A DNA stretch of 64,000 bases, taken from Tranquillimonas rosea. Its GTDB lineage: Bacteria; Pseudomonadota; Alphaproteobacteria; Rhodobacterales; Rhodobacteraceae. Position 1 is the stretch's first letter, and the number at the start of each line of letters is the position of its first letter. The position numbers were made by a program, and so were the translations under genes. The stretch spans positions 62,001 through 126,000 of the forward strand of contig NZ_FOGU01000010.1 of assembly GCF_900111315.1 (NCBI RefSeq). The letters run 5' to 3'. Under the pieces are notes generated by a model. It did not search any database. It was not told the origin of the DNA and worked only from the letters and a program-made list of their open reading frames with translations. Below are positions 35,027 to 44,751 of this stretch, piece after piece.

Positions 35027-36322
35027 ATGGCCAATGTCGTCGTCGTCGGCGCCCAGTGGGGTGACGAGGGGAAGGGCAAGATCGTCGATTGGCTGAGCGA
35101 GCGCGCCGATCTGATCGCCCGGTTCCAGGGCGGTCACAACGCGGGGCACACGCTGGTCATCGACGGGACCACCTACAAGCTGAGCCTGCTGCCGTCGGGC
35201 ATCGTCCGCTCGGGCAAGCTGAGCGTCATCGGCAACGGGGTCGTGCTGGACCCCTGGCACCTGGCCGAAGAGATCGAGAAGCTGCGCGGGCAGGGCGTGA
35301 CGATCACGCCCGAGACGCTGATGATCGCCGAGAACACGCCGCTGATCCTGCCGATCCACGGTGAACTGGACCGGGCGCGTGAGGCACAGGCGAGCGTGGC
35401 CAAGATCGGCACGACCGGGCGCGGCATCGGCCCGGCCTACGAGGACAAGGTGGGGCGCCGCTCGGTCCGGGTCGCGGACCTTGCCGATACCGCCACGCTG
35501 GAGCTGCGCGTCGACCGGGCGCTGGTGCACCACGACGCGCTGCGGCGGGGGCTGGGGCTCGACCCCGTGGACCGCGAGCGGCTGATGACGGACCTGCGGG
35601 GGATCGCCGAGAAGGTGCTGCCCTATGCCGGGCCGGTCTGGAAGACGCTGGCCGAGGCCCGCCGCGACAACAAGCGCATCCTCTTCGAGGGTGCGCAGGG
35701 CGCGCTCTTGGACATCGACTTCGGCACCTATCCCTTCGTGACCTCGTCGAACACGATCGCCGGCCAGGCCGCCGCCGGCACCGGTGTCGGCCCCGGCGCG
35801 ATCGACTTCGTGCTGGGGATCGTCAAGGCCTACACCACCCGCGTGGGCGAGGGCCCGTTCCCAGCGGAACTGGACGACGCCGACGGCCAGCGGCTGGGCG
35901 AGCGTGGACGCGAGTTCGGGACCGTGACCGGGCGCAAGCGCCGCTGCGGCTGGTTCGACGCCGTACTCGTGCGCCAGACCTGCGCAACCTCGGGCGTCAC
36001 CGGCATCGCGTTGACCAAGTTGGACGTGCTGGACGGATTCGACGAACTGAAGATCTGCGTCGGCTATGAACTGGACGGCGAGCACTACGATCACCTGCCC
36101 ATCGCCGCCGACCGGCAGGCGCGCTGCACCCCGGTCTACGAGACGCTGCCGGGCTGGTCGGAGTCGACCGAGGGCGCCCGCCGCTGGGCGGACCTGCCCG
36201 CCAACGCGATCAAGTATGTCCGCCGTATCGAGGAACTGATCGAGTGCCCGGTGGCGCTGCTGTCGACCTCGCCCGAGCGCGAGGACACGATCCTGGTCAC
36301 AGATCCCTTCGCCGACCGATGA
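35027..36322 (+). CDS. purA: adenylosuccinate synthetase
   Basis: The 431-residue enzyme catalyses GTP-dependent joining of IMP and aspartate in AMP synthesis. The N-terminal P-loop [21 protein letters not shown] is clear. [27 protein letters not shown] and [18 protein letters not shown] are family signatures. ATG 35027 follows AGAGGGAAG. The stop overlaps the next start (ATGA). The length is that of the family. Confidence 0.98.
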   Translation: MANVVVVGAQWGDEGKGKIVDWLSERADLIARFQGGHNAGHTLVIDGTTYKLSLLPSGIVRSGKLSVIGNGVVLDPWHLAEEIEKLRGQGVTITPETLMIAENTPLILPIHGELDRAREAQASVAKIGTTGRGIGPAYEDKVGRRSVRVADLADTATLELRVDRALVHHDALRRGLGLDPVDRERLMTDLRGIAEKVLPYAGPVWKTLAEARRDNKRILFEGAQGALLDIDFGTYPFVTSSNTIAGQAAAGTGVGPGAIDFVLGIVKAYTTRVGEGPFPAELDDADGQRLGERGREFGTVTGRKRRCGWFDAVLVRQTCATSGVTGIALTKLDVLDGFDELKICVGYELDGEHYDHLPIAADRQARCTPVYETLPGWSESTEGARRWADLPANAIKYVRRIEELIECPVALLSTSPEREDTILVTDPFADR

Positions 36323-36543
36323 GCCTGAGCCACAAGACCAAGAAGCGCCTGTCGCTGCTGATCCTGATCGTCGGCATCCCGCTCTACATCGTCGTGGCGA
36401 CGACGATCGTCGGGCTGTTCGAGCGCCCGCCGATCCTGCTGGAACTGGCGATCTACGTGATCCTCGGCATCGTCTGGGCGCTGCCGCTGCGGCGGGTGTT
36501 CCTGGGCGTGGGCCGCGCGGACCCCGACGCCGACGACGAATGA
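36319..36543 (+). CDS. DUF2842 small membrane protein
   Basis: The 74-residue protein has a basic start (SHKTKKR) and two hydrophobic helices (residues 10-32 and 42-62). The second includes [20 protein letters not shown], a hallmark of DUF2842. The function is unknown. The gene is coupled to purA by a 4-bp ATGA overlap. The link to purA is seen in many Rhodobacterales, but it does not reveal a role. Confidence 0.88.
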   Translation: MSLSHKTKKRLSLLILIVGIPLYIVVATTIVGLFERPPILLELAIYVILGIVWALPLRRVFLGVGRADPDADDE

Positions 36544-36564
36544 GCGGCGCCTGACCGTCCTGGC

Positions 36565-36622
36565 GGGGGCTCTGCCCCCGTCGCCTGCGGCGACTCCCCC
36601 GGGATACTTCTGGACAGAAGAA
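36565..36622. repeat. dispersed intergenic repeat, copy B
   Basis: GGGGGC-TCT-GCCCCC and GTCGCC-TGC-GGCGAC hairpins are followed by CCCCCGGGATACTTCTGGACAG. It lies between convergent genes. It is the same element as copies at 16858, 49969, 52931, 57741 and 57917. Confidence 0.65.
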
Positions 36623-36628
36623 GCGGCG

Positions 36629-38755
36629 TCATTCCCCCGCGGCGCGGGCCGGGGCGGCGAAGCGCGTGGTCTCGGCGACGGCGAAGTTGCCCTGGCCGAG
36701 CTTGCGGATGCGGCCCGAGCGCAGCAGCTGGCCGAAGCTCTTGAGCCCCTGCTCACGCGTGATGCCGGCCTCTGGGTGCAGGCTGGCGGCGCGGCGCAGC
36801 AATTCGGGGCGCGTCACCCTGGGCTGACCCTCGACATAGGCAGCATAGGCGGCGGCGGCCTCGAGGATGTCGGGCAACTCGGTGGCGCCGACCCGCGCGG
36901 CGAAGTCGGAGAAGCTGAGCGAGGCCGCCATCGACCGCGCATGGTCGTCCGCGGGCGGCGTCGCGCGGATTCTGCGGGGCCGGACCAAGCCCGAGGGCTG
37001 GCGCGATTGCGACGCGCTTTCCTGGTCGACTCGGTAGTCCGAGAGCAGCATCAGCGGCGCGGGACGGCTGGCGAGCGGATCGGCAGGGCGCTGGGCCGGG
37101 CCGTCGCGGTCCTCGGCGGGGCGGCGCGGGCGGACGACCTGGGCGAGATCGTCGCGGTACTTCTCGAGGCGCGCGTTTTCCTGCGCGTCGCGCTGCGCGC
37201 CACCCAGCAGGCGGTCCGCCTTGGTTGCCGCGACGGCGGCCTTGAGATGGGCGATGGCGGAGCGGCGGCGGCTGCCCTCGGTGTCGTCGAGCTTGGCGTT
37301 GGTTTCCTGCAGCAGGCGGTCGAAGGCCTGGTCGTCGGCGTCGCGCGCCTCTTCGGCCTCGCGCTGCTCACGGGCTTCGCGTTCGGAGGCGGCGGCGGCC
37401 TCGCGCTCGACCTCGGCCAGCTCCTCAAGCAGCTCCGCCTCGTCGTCGGCGTTCAGGGAGCTGTCGCCGATCAGGTCGCGGATGTCGGCGGTCAGGGTGT
37501 CCTCGTCCGCGGCGGTCCGGTCGGACGCGGTGCCGGCGACCGCGATATCGGGGGCGGTCTCCTCGTCCTCGATCTCCTCGAGTTCGCCGGCGGCGAGGGC
37601 CGCTTCGAACTCGTAGCGCTTGAGCTTGATCACGCGGGCCTGGGGGCCGGCGCCGGGCGTGTCGTCGACCGTCTCGATCTCGATCTCCTCGTCGTCCGCG
37701 TCGTCGGTTTCGCCATGGGCGCCGCGCAGCGCGTCCGCCTCGGTCGGGTCGGAGGCGAGGGGCGTGTTGCCGACCTCGTCCGACAATTCGAAGCCGTCCC
37801 CCGCGATGTTGGTGTCGGGCGTGTCATCGTCCTCGGGCGCGGCAACGGGCGTGTCGGTGTCGGGGGCGTCTTCCGCAGCGAAAGACGGTGGCGCTTCGGC
37901 GTCCACGGTGTCGGGCTCGTCCAAGTCCTCCGGATCGTCGGCTTCGGGGACCATCGCCGCGTCGTCGCGTTGCAGCGGAGCCGGTGCGTCCTCGTTCGCC
38001 GAATCGGCCACGATGGCGGCGAGCGTGTCGGCCAGGGCGTTGTCCTCGTCTCGGACTTCGACAGGCGTGTCGTTCAGCGTATCGGTGTCGTCGGCGGTAT
38101 CGAGCGCATCGTCCTCGGGGGTGGGCACCGGTGCCGGGTCTGCAGTGGCGTCGAGGTCCAGCGATTCGGCGGCGGTGATCCGGGATTCGGACTCGTCGCC
38201 CGGCGCGAGCTCGGTCCCGAAATCGGGCTCATCCGGCGCGGCGCCGAGATCGGCCCCCCGCAGAGCCGTGTCGAGCTGCGAGGCGCCGAGAACCGGTTCC
38301 GTCGGTTCGTCCTCTTCGTAGATCGCCGGCTCGGCGTCGCGTTCGGCGCGGGCGCGGGCCACGACGGCGCGGATGCGGCTGAGCTTGGCGGCGACGCTGT
38401 CGTCGGCGGGATCGACGTCCTCGGCCTCGGCCTCGGGCAGCGGCGCGGCGGGCGCGGGGCGCGACGGAGCCTCGGCCCGTTCGGGCGCCGAGCTGTCGGG
38501 CGCCATCTGGCGCAGGGTCACGTTGCCGTCGTCGACGTGCGCCTCGACGCGGCGCTGGACCTCGCGCTCGGCGATACGGTGGAGCATCTCGGCATCGGGC
38601 TGCGGCGGTTCGGCGCCGAAATAGCGGTCTTGCGCCGCAAGATCCCGGAAGTACTCTGCGATCGATTGCATCGTGGAGAAGGGCTGGTCGAACCCCTCCA
38701 GCGTGCAGGAGAATGTCCCGTAGGAAACCGTGAGTATCTTGTTCGATCCGGTCAT
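36629..38755 (-). CDS. long acidic low-complexity protein (unrecognised function)
   Basis: The 708-residue protein has a conserved N-terminal domain (residues 1-75, NKILTVSYGTFSCTLEGFD and EYFRDLAAQDRYFGAEPPQPDAE). A very acidic disordered region of about 350 residues full of Asp, Glu, Ala and Thr follows. A coiled-coil segment near residues 430-500 reads EELAEVEREAAAASEREAREQREAEEA. A C-terminal globular part (about 595-705) has a winged-helix-like LLRRAASLHPEAG...LKSFGQLLRSGRIRKLGQG. Homologues in this clade are sometimes labelled CheA-like, but no kinase motifs are present. A scaffold or polar-localisation role is only a guess. Confidence 0.75.
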   Translation of the reverse strand: MTGSNKILTVSYGTFSCTLEGFDQPFSTMQSIAEYFRDLAAQDRYFGAEPPQPDAEMLHRIAEREVQRRVEAHVDDGNVTLRQMAPDSSAPERAEAPSRPAPAAPLPEAEAEDVDPADDSVAAKLSRIRAVVARARAERDAEPAIYEEDEPTEPVLGASQLDTALRGADLGAAPDEPDFGTELAPGDESESRITAAESLDLDATADPAPVPTPEDDALDTADDTDTLNDTPVEVRDEDNALADTLAAIVADSANEDAPAPLQRDDAAMVPEADDPEDLDEPDTVDAEAPPSFAAEDAPDTDTPVAAPEDDDTPDTNIAGDGFELSDEVGNTPLASDPTEADALRGAHGETDDADDEEIEIETVDDTPGAGPQARVIKLKRYEFEAALAAGELEEIEDEETAPDIAVAGTASDRTAADEDTLTADIRDLIGDSSLNADDEAELLEELAEVEREAAAASEREAREQREAEEARDADDQAFDRLLQETNAKLDDTEGSRRRSAIAHLKAAVAATKADRLLGGAQRDAQENARLEKYRDDLAQVVRPRRPAEDRDGPAQRPADPLASRPAPLMLLSDYRVDQESASQSRQPSGLVRPRRIRATPPADDHARSMAASLSFSDFAARVGATELPDILEAAAAYAAYVEGQPRVTRPELLRRAASLHPEAGITREQGLKSFGQLLRSGRIRKLGQGNFAVAETTRFAAPARAAGE

Positions 38756-38775
38756 CGCCACTTCGCCCTGCTTCT

Positions 38776-38807
38776 CAATCGATCCACACCCTGTTTACCA
38801 TCGATTG
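38776..38807. promoter_or_regulatory. 8-bp inverted repeat upstream of the acidic protein gene
   Basis: CAATCGAT (38776-38783) and ATCGATTG (38800-38807) are exact reverse complements separated by 16 bp. They lie 21 bp upstream of the 708-residue protein's start, in its divergent region with the thiamine kinase gene. This could be an operator or a leader hairpin. Confidence 0.45.
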
Positions 38808-38905
38808 CTTCGGAAATCTGAACAGAAGGTAGTTCTTGATCGTGTCATTTCAGGGCGAGAATGTGGCTGCGGTTCGACAGGATGCGTCGGCCAGGGTGGC
38901 GTGAG

Positions 38906-39568
38906 ATGATCGTCGACTCGGCCACCCCCGTGACGCTGCTTGGCGGGGCGCCCATCGCGCCGGGCGACCTGGAGGCCGCGCTGGACATCGCGCCGACGCT
39001 GATCTGCGCCGACGGCGGGGCGGATGTCGCGATCGCGGCGGGGCATGTGCCGGCAGCGGTGATCGGGGATTTCGATTCGATCTCCGAGGCGGCGCGCGGT
39101 CGGATTCCGGCCGAGCGGCAGCATCCGATCGCGGAGCAGGACAGCACCGATTTCGACAAGTGCCTGCGCAACGTCCGAGCGCCCCTCGTGCTAGGGGTGG
39201 GGTTTCTCGGCGCGCGGGTCGATCACCACCTGGCGGCGCTGTCTGTGCTGGTACGGCGGCACGCCGCGCCCTGCCTGCTTCTCGGCAGCGAGGATGTGGT
39301 GTTCAACGCGCCCGCGCGGCTGAACCTGGACCTTCCCGTCGGCTGCCGCGTATCGCTGTTCCCGATGGCGCCCGTGACCGGCGTGTCCGAGGGCCTGCGC
39401 TGGCCGATCGACGGGTTGCGGATGAGCCCCGACGGGCAGATCGGCACCTCGAACGAGGTCGTGGCGTCGCGCGTGCGCATCGCCGTCGACGGGCCGGGGC
39501 TGCTGGTGCTCTTGCCGCGGACGGCGCTCGACGCGGCCGTCGCCGCGCTCAGCAGTTCGGAATATTGA
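38906..39568 (+). CDS. thiamine diphosphokinase
   Basis: The 220-residue enzyme would pyrophosphorylate thiamine to thiamine diphosphate. It has LICADGGADVAIAAGHVPAAVIGDFDSIS and EQDSTDFDKCL, the Asp-rich nucleotide site of the TPK family, and LGARVDHHLAALSVL. The C-terminal SEGLRWPIDGLRMSPDGQIGTSNEVV is the vitamin-binding domain. ATG 38906 is used; an upstream ATG at 38861 is possible and would add 15 residues. Its 3' end overlaps the convergent sdaA by 20 bp. In some alphaproteobacteria this enzyme is called ThiN. Confidence 0.88.
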   Translation: MIVDSATPVTLLGGAPIAPGDLEAALDIAPTLICADGGADVAIAAGHVPAAVIGDFDSISEAARGRIPAERQHPIAEQDSTDFDKCLRNVRAPLVLGVGFLGARVDHHLAALSVLVRRHAAPCLLLGSEDVVFNAPARLNLDLPVGCRVSLFPMAPVTGVSEGLRWPIDGLRMSPDGQIGTSNEVVASRVRIAVDGPGLLVLLPRTALDAAVAALSSSEY

Positions 39569-40922
39569 CGGCGAGCCCCCCGAGCGAGGTCTCCTTGTAC
39601 TTCTCGCTCATGTCGGCGCCGGTCTGACGCATCGTCTCGATCGCGGAGTCCAGCGGGACGAGATGCGCTCCGGTGCCCCGCAGGCTCAGCGAGGCCGCCG
39701 CGACCGCCTTGATGGCGCCCATGCCGTTGCGCTCGATGCAGGGCACCTGGACGAGTCCCCGCACCGGGTCGCAGGTCATGCCCAGGTGATGCTCGAGCGC
39801 GATCTCCGCGGCGTTCTCGATGTGCTCGGGGCTGCCGCCCATCACCGCGCAGAAGCCCGCGGCAGCCATCGCGGCGGCCGAACCGACCTCGGCCTGGCAG
39901 CCGCATTCGGCGCCCGAGATCGAGGCGTTGTGCTTGACCAGCCCGCCGATCGCCGCCGCTGTCAGCAGGAACTCGGGCACGCGACGCCGGCTGGCGCCGG
40001 GGACATGGTCCAGCCAGTAGCGGATCGTGGCGGGGATCACGCCCGCCGCGCCGTTGGTGGGGGCGGTCACGACCTTGCCGCCGGCGGCGTTCTCTTCGTT
40101 CACCGCCATCGCGTAGGCGCCGAGCCAGTCATTGATCGTGTGCGGCGGCACCAGGTTGCGGCCCCGTTCGGCCAGGAGGGATTCGTGAATGGCGTGTGCC
40201 CGCCGCTGGACGGACAGACCGCCGGGAAGGGTGCCGTCGGTGGCGAGTCCCCGGTCGATGCAGTCTGACATGGTCTGCCAGATCGTGCCCATGCCGCGAT
40301 CGAGCGCGCCGGGACTGCGGCGGGTCAGCTCGTTGGCGCGCTTGAGCTCGGCGATCGTCTTGCCCGAGGTCCGGCACATGTCGAGCATCTCGTCCGCCGA
40401 CTTGAACGGGAACGGCACCGGCGGTCCGTCGTCGCTATCCGCTCCCTCGGCCAGTTCGGCTTCGGTCAGGACGAACCCGCCCCCGACGCTGTAATAGGTT
40501 TCCTGCGTGATGACGTCGTCCTGCGCGTCGAGCGCGTAGAGGATCATGCCGTTGGCATGGCCGGGCAGGGCGTGGCGGCGGTCGAACACCAGGTCGGTGT
40601 CCGGGCGGAAGACCAGCTCGGGCAGGCCGGAGGGGGCGACGCGGCCCGTCTCTCGGATGCGGGCCATCGCGGCGTCCGCCTCGTCGCGGTCGTAGGTCTC
40701 GGGCGCGAAGCCGGCGAGCCCGAGAATGACCGCGCGGTCGGTTGCGTGGCCGACACCTGTGAAGGCGAGCGAGCCGTGGAGGGAGGCGGCAAGGCCGTGC
40801 GCCGTGAAGGGCTGGGCGCGCAGGCGGTCGAGGAACCGCGCGGCGGCGACCATCGGCCCCATCGTGTGCGAGGACGACGGGCCGATACCGACCTTGAACA
40901 TCTCGAAGACCGACAGGAACAT
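39549..40922 (-). CDS. sdaA: L-serine ammonia-lyase (iron-sulfur type)
   Basis: The 457-residue single-chain enzyme turns L-serine into pyruvate and ammonia. The beta domain opens [23 protein letters not shown]. The catalytic alpha domain has [22 protein letters not shown] and [16 protein letters not shown], which supply the Fe-S cysteines. The protein is full-length for the SdaA family. It is convergent with the thiamine kinase and divergent from rpiA across a 265-bp gap in which I see no clear promoter. Confidence 0.95.
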   Translation of the reverse strand: MFLSVFEMFKVGIGPSSSHTMGPMVAAARFLDRLRAQPFTAHGLAASLHGSLAFTGVGHATDRAVILGLAGFAPETYDRDEADAAMARIRETGRVAPSGLPELVFRPDTDLVFDRRHALPGHANGMILYALDAQDDVITQETYYSVGGGFVLTEAELAEGADSDDGPPVPFPFKSADEMLDMCRTSGKTIAELKRANELTRRSPGALDRGMGTIWQTMSDCIDRGLATDGTLPGGLSVQRRAHAIHESLLAERGRNLVPPHTINDWLGAYAMAVNEENAAGGKVVTAPTNGAAGVIPATIRYWLDHVPGASRRRVPEFLLTAAAIGGLVKHNASISGAECGCQAEVGSAAAMAAAGFCAVMGGSPEHIENAAEIALEHHLGMTCDPVRGLVQVPCIERNGMGAIKAVAAASLSLRGTGAHLVPLDSAIETMRQTGADMSEKYKETSLGGLAVNIPNC

Positions 40923-41187
40923 TGGGAGCGCTCCGTTGCGACTTTGGGCCGCGATAGCACGGCGTGCCGGGGCGCCCCAGCGTGATTGCGACGGAACGGC
41001 TCTTCATGGCGTCTCCGTGCGACGAAGCGGTGTCGTCCGCCGCCCCGCGCCGGCGGCAGCGGCACGGTCCGACGTCGCGGGCGGGCCGGCCCGACACCCC
41101 GCCGGGCGCGGATGCCGCGGCCGAACCCCCTCGCACCCGCGCGTGATCTTGCCTATAAGCCCCGGAGACGCCCGAGGGAGAAGCCTG

Positions 41188-41979
41188 ATGTCAGGTCAAT
41201 TGTCGCCGATCGACACCGCCAAGTTCGTCGCCGCCCGGCGCGCCTGCGATCTCGTCGAGGACGGGATGCGCGTGGGGCTCGGCACAGGGTCGACCTCGGC
41301 CTGGATGGTGCGCTGCCTGGGCGAAATGGTGCGCGAGGACGGGCTGCGGATCACCGGCGTGCCGACCTCGGCCCGGACCGCGGCGCTGGCGCGCGAGATG
41401 GGCATCCACGTCTTAGGCCTGGACGAGGCGCGCTGGCTCGACATCTGCATCGACGGGGCCGACGAGTGCGACGGCGAGCTCAACCTGATCAAGGGCGGCG
41501 GCGGCGCGCTGCTGCAAGAGAAGATCGTCGCGACGGCCAGCGACCGCATGGTGGTGATCGCCGATCCCTCGAAGGTTGTCGCGCAGCTTGGGGCGTTTCC
41601 GCTGCCGGTCGAGGTTGTTCCCTTCGGCTGGCAGACGACGCAGGCGCTCCTGCAGGAGACGATCGCCGCGCTCGACGTGCTGGGCGACCGGACCGAGCTG
41701 CGGATGAACGGCGACCAGCCCTACGTCACGGACGAGGGGAACCATATCGTCGATCTGCATCTGGGGCGGATCGGAAATGCCCGTCAGCTGGCGCTGGTGC
41801 TCAACCAGATACCCGGCGTGGTCGAGAACGGGCTCTTCATCGACATCTGCGATGTGCTGGTGACGGGTCATGCCGACGGCCGGGTCGAGTTGCGTGACAT
41901 CAACACCGGCGCGCAAGAGGAAGACCGCATCGATTTCGTCGAGAGCGAGAATATGTTTCGGGATATCGGCAATGACTGA
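41188..41979 (+). CDS. rpiA: ribose-5-phosphate isomerase A
   Basis: The 263-residue enzyme interconverts ribose-5-phosphate and ribulose-5-phosphate. GLGTGSTSAWMV is the phosphate-binding loop and DGADECD the catalytic segment. KGGGGALLQEKIVA includes the Lys, and EVVPFG follows. ATG 41188 is preceded by GAGGGAGAAG. It overlaps the glutathione reductase gene by 8 bp, tying pentose-phosphate flux (NADPH supply) to an NADPH-using enzyme. The upstream in-frame extension is unrelated. Confidence 0.97.
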   Translation: MSGQLSPIDTAKFVAARRACDLVEDGMRVGLGTGSTSAWMVRCLGEMVREDGLRITGVPTSARTAALAREMGIHVLGLDEARWLDICIDGADECDGELNLIKGGGGALLQEKIVATASDRMVVIADPSKVVAQLGAFPLPVEVVPFGWQTTQALLQETIAALDVLGDRTELRMNGDQPYVTDEGNHIVDLHLGRIGNARQLALVLNQIPGVVENGLFIDICDVLVTGHADGRVELRDINTGAQEEDRIDFVESENMFRDIGND

Positions 41980-43465
41980 CGCGTTCGACTACGACCTGTT
42001 CGTCATAGGCGGCGGCTCGGGGGGCGTCCGCGCTGCCCGCACGTCCTCGGCCAAGGGGGCCCGCGTCGCGCTGGCCGAGGAAAGCCGCATGGGCGGCACC
42101 TGCGTCATCCGCGGCTGCGTGCCGAAGAAGTTGATGGTCTTCGCCTCGGAGTACCGCCAGACCTTCGCCGACGCCGAACGCTACGGCTGGTCGGTGAAGG
42201 TCGACGATTTCGATTGGCCGGCCTTCCGCAAGGGCCTGCACGCCGAGCTGGACCGCCTTGAAGAGATCTATCGCGGCCTGTTGTCCGGCTCGGATGTCGA
42301 GGTGTTCGACCAGCGCGCCACGCTGGACGATGCCCACACCGTCCGCCTGGCCGACGGCACCACGAAGCGCGCCAAGCACATCCTGATCGCCACCGGCGGC
42401 AGCCCCGTGCGGCCCGAGATGCAGAACGCCGATCTCGGGCTGGTCTCGAACGACATCTTCCTGATGGAAGAGCTGCCCGAGTCGGTGCTGATCGTCGGCG
42501 GCGGCTACATCGCTTGCGAGTTCGCCTGCATCCTGCACGGGCTGGGCGTCGAGGTGACGCAGTACTATCGCGGCGCGCAGATCCTGCGGGGCTTCGACGA
42601 CGAGGCGCGCGGCCTGATCGCCGAGGCGATGTGCGAGCGTGGCATCGATCTGCATGTCGGCACCAACATCGTCGAGATGGAGCCTTGGGCCGAGCACGAA
42701 GAGGCCCGCCGCCCGGTTCCCGCCAACAGCGATGCCGCGATGGGCGCGCCGGTGGAAGAGCGCGAGGTCGGCTCGGACGTGCTGGCCGCCAACCCCAAGA
42801 GCGACACCCGCTACGAGGCCGGCTGCCCGATGTGGGTCAAGGGCACGAACGGGCACGAAAAGCGATTCGACCACGTGCTGTTCGCGACCGGCCGGTCGCC
42901 GAACACCGAGGGGCTGGGCCTCGAGGAGATCGGCGTCGAGCTGGGCCGCCGAGGCGAGGTGATCGTGAACGAGTACTCGCAGTCGAGCGTCCCGTCGATC
43001 TACGCGATCGGGGACGTGACCGACCGCGTCGCGCTGACGCCGGTGGCGATCCGCGAGGGCATGGCGTTTACCGAGACGGTGTTCGGCGACACGCCGACGC
43101 CCGTGGATCACGAGCTGATCCCCTCGGCCGTCTTTACTCAGCCCGAGATGGGCACCATCGGCCTGACCGAAGAAGCGGCGCGGGACATCGAGCCGATCGA
43201 GGTCTACTGTGCTTCGTTCCGGCCCATGCAGCAGGCCTTCGCAGGTCGGAGCGACCGTGCGCTCATGAAGTTGATCGTGGGCCGCGACAGTCGCAAGGTG
43301 CTTGGCTGTCATATCGTCGCAGACCACGCGGGCGAGATGATCCAGATGGCTGGAATCGCTATCAAGATGGGCGCGACGAAGGAGGATTTCGACCGGGTCT
43401 GCGCCGTGCACCCGACCATTTCGGAAGAACTCGTGACCATGCGCACGCCTCTGAGAACAGCTTGA
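41972..43465 (+). CDS. gor: glutathione-disulfide reductase with internal insertion
   Basis: This 497-residue flavoprotein reduces glutathione disulfide with NADPH. The FAD fold is LFVIGGGSGGVRAAR, the redox-active CVIRGC holds Cys44 and Cys49, and the C-terminal HPTISEE carries the active-site His and Glu. It is about 45 residues longer than usual because of an insertion at about 237-285 in the NADPH domain. The insertion is acidic and low-complexity (EHEEARRPVPANSDAAMGAPVEEREVGS). Its start overlaps the rpiA stop by 8 bp. Confidence 0.93.
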   Translation: MTDAFDYDLFVIGGGSGGVRAARTSSAKGARVALAEESRMGGTCVIRGCVPKKLMVFASEYRQTFADAERYGWSVKVDDFDWPAFRKGLHAELDRLEEIYRGLLSGSDVEVFDQRATLDDAHTVRLADGTTKRAKHILIATGGSPVRPEMQNADLGLVSNDIFLMEELPESVLIVGGGYIACEFACILHGLGVEVTQYYRGAQILRGFDDEARGLIAEAMCERGIDLHVGTNIVEMEPWAEHEEARRPVPANSDAAMGAPVEEREVGSDVLAANPKSDTRYEAGCPMWVKGTNGHEKRFDHVLFATGRSPNTEGLGLEEIGVELGRRGEVIVNEYSQSSVPSIYAIGDVTDRVALTPVAIREGMAFTETVFGDTPTPVDHELIPSAVFTQPEMGTIGLTEEAARDIEPIEVYCASFRPMQQAFAGRSDRALMKLIVGRDSRKVLGCHIVADHAGEMIQMAGIAIKMGATKEDFDRVCAVHPTISEELVTMRTPLRTA

Positions 43466-43469
43466 ATTC

Positions 43470-43488
43470 ACCTGTCGCGTGCACAGGT
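43470..43488. terminator. short inverted repeat after gor
   Basis: ACCTGT (43470-43475) and ACAGGT (43483-43488) flank a 7-base loop right after the gor stop and before hflK. No T run follows. It could be a weak terminator or an operator for hflK. Confidence 0.35.
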
Positions 43489-43545
43489 ACATTGATACTG
43501 ATCGTGTCCGACGGGGCACGACCGACAAGGGAGACCAGAACCTAG

Positions 43546-44751
43546 ATGGCCAGCAACAAAGGCGGACCTTGGGGCGGCGGCCCGCGCGGCACCAATGGTA
43601 GCGGCGGCAGCGGCAGCGGCGGGGGCGACGATCGCCGCCCCGGCGGCCAGCGTCCCGGAGAAGGGCGCCCGATCCCTGAAATCGACGAGATCATGAAGAA
43701 GGGCCAAGAGCATCTGCGCGTCCTGATGGGCGGCCGTGGCGGCCGGTCCAACGGGCCGAGCGGCGGCTCGGGCGGCCCCAGCGCGAACCGCGCGACGGTG
43801 GTGATCGCCATCGTCGTCCTGGCCGGGCTCTGGGTCTTCAACTCGCTCTACACCGTTCAGCCCGAAGAGCAGGGCGTCGAGCTGTTCCTCGGCGATTTCC
43901 GTCGCACCACGGATGACGGCCTGCACTTCGCGCCGTGGCCTCTTGTCACCGCCGAGGTGATTCCGGTCACCACCGAGCGGACCGAGGACATCGGCATGCG
44001 CTCGCGCGACAGCCGCTCGGACGGCGGCCTGATGCTGACCACGGACGAGAACATCGTCGACATCGACTTCCAGGTCGTCTGGAACGTGTCCGACCCGTCG
44101 CTCTTCCTGTTCAACCTGCGCGATCCGCAGGAAACCGTGCGCGCCGTCAGCGAGGCGGCGATGCGCGAGATCATCGCGCAGTCGCAACTTGCGCCGATCC
44201 TCAACGTCAGCCGTGAAGAGATCGCCGCCGGTGCCGAAGAGCGCATCCAGTCGACGCTCAACAGCTACGACAGCGGCATCAACATCGTCCGCGTCAACCT
44301 GAACGGCGCCGAGCCGCCGGAAGAGGTGATCGACGCCTTCCGCGAGGTGCAGGCCGCCGAGCAGGAGCGCGAGCGTCTGACCCGCCAGGCCGACGCCTAT
44401 GCGAACCGCGTGCTGGCCGGCGCCCGAGGCGAGGCGGCGCAGACCTTGGAGGAGGCCGAGGGCTATCGCGCCCGCGTCGTCAACGAGGCGCAGGGTGAGG
44501 CGAGCCGCTTCACCTCGGTCCTGTCGGAATACTCCAATGCCCCCGAAGTGACGCGCAAACGCCTCTATCTCGAAACGATGGAGCAGGTTCTCGGTGACGT
44601 CGACAAGATCATCCTGGACGAACAGATCGGCGGCGGCGGTAGTGGCGGCGGCCAAGGCGTCGTGCCGTATCTTCCGCTGAATGAACTCCGCGGCACCACC
44701 GGGTCGGGGCAGGCCCAGCAGTCGAACTCGAGCAGCGGGAGCAGCAACTGA
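43546..44751 (+). CDS. hflK: HflK, membrane protease modulator
   Basis: The 401-residue protein has a Gly/Ser-rich N-terminal segment of about 80 residues and one transmembrane helix (VVIAIVVLAGLWVFNSLYTV). The SPFH/band-7 domain begins VQPEEQGVELFLGDF. A coiled-coil rich in Glu and Ala ends it. HflK with HflC forms a large periplasm-facing cage around FtsH and restrains it. It shares one base with the hflC start (TGATG). The gene order hflK-hflC-DUF2065-degP is typical in alphaproteobacteria. Confidence 0.96.
   Translation: MASNKGGPWGGGPRGTNGSGGSGSGGGDDRRPGGQRPGEGRPIPEIDEIMKKGQEHLRVLMGGRGGRSNGPSGGSGGPSANRATVVIAIVVLAGLWVFNSLYTVQPEEQGVELFLGDFRRTTDDGLHFAPWPLVTAEVIPVTTERTEDIGMRSRDSRSDGGLMLTTDENIVDIDFQVVWNVSDPSLFLFNLRDPQETVRAVSEAAMREIIAQSQLAPILNVSREEIAAGAEERIQSTLNSYDSGINIVRVNLNGAEPPEEVIDAFREVQAAEQERERLTRQADAYANRVLAGARGEAAQTLEEAEGYRARVVNEAQGEASRFTSVLSEYSNAPEVTRKRLYLETMEQVLGDVDKIILDEQIGGGGSGGGQGVVPYLPLNELRGTTGSGQAQQSNSSSGSSN

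Noticed and set aside
40923-41187. Arg-rich frame between sdaA and rpiA
   Set aside because: It is the in-frame extension of rpiA or a shadow; no motif or ribosome site supports a separate gene.
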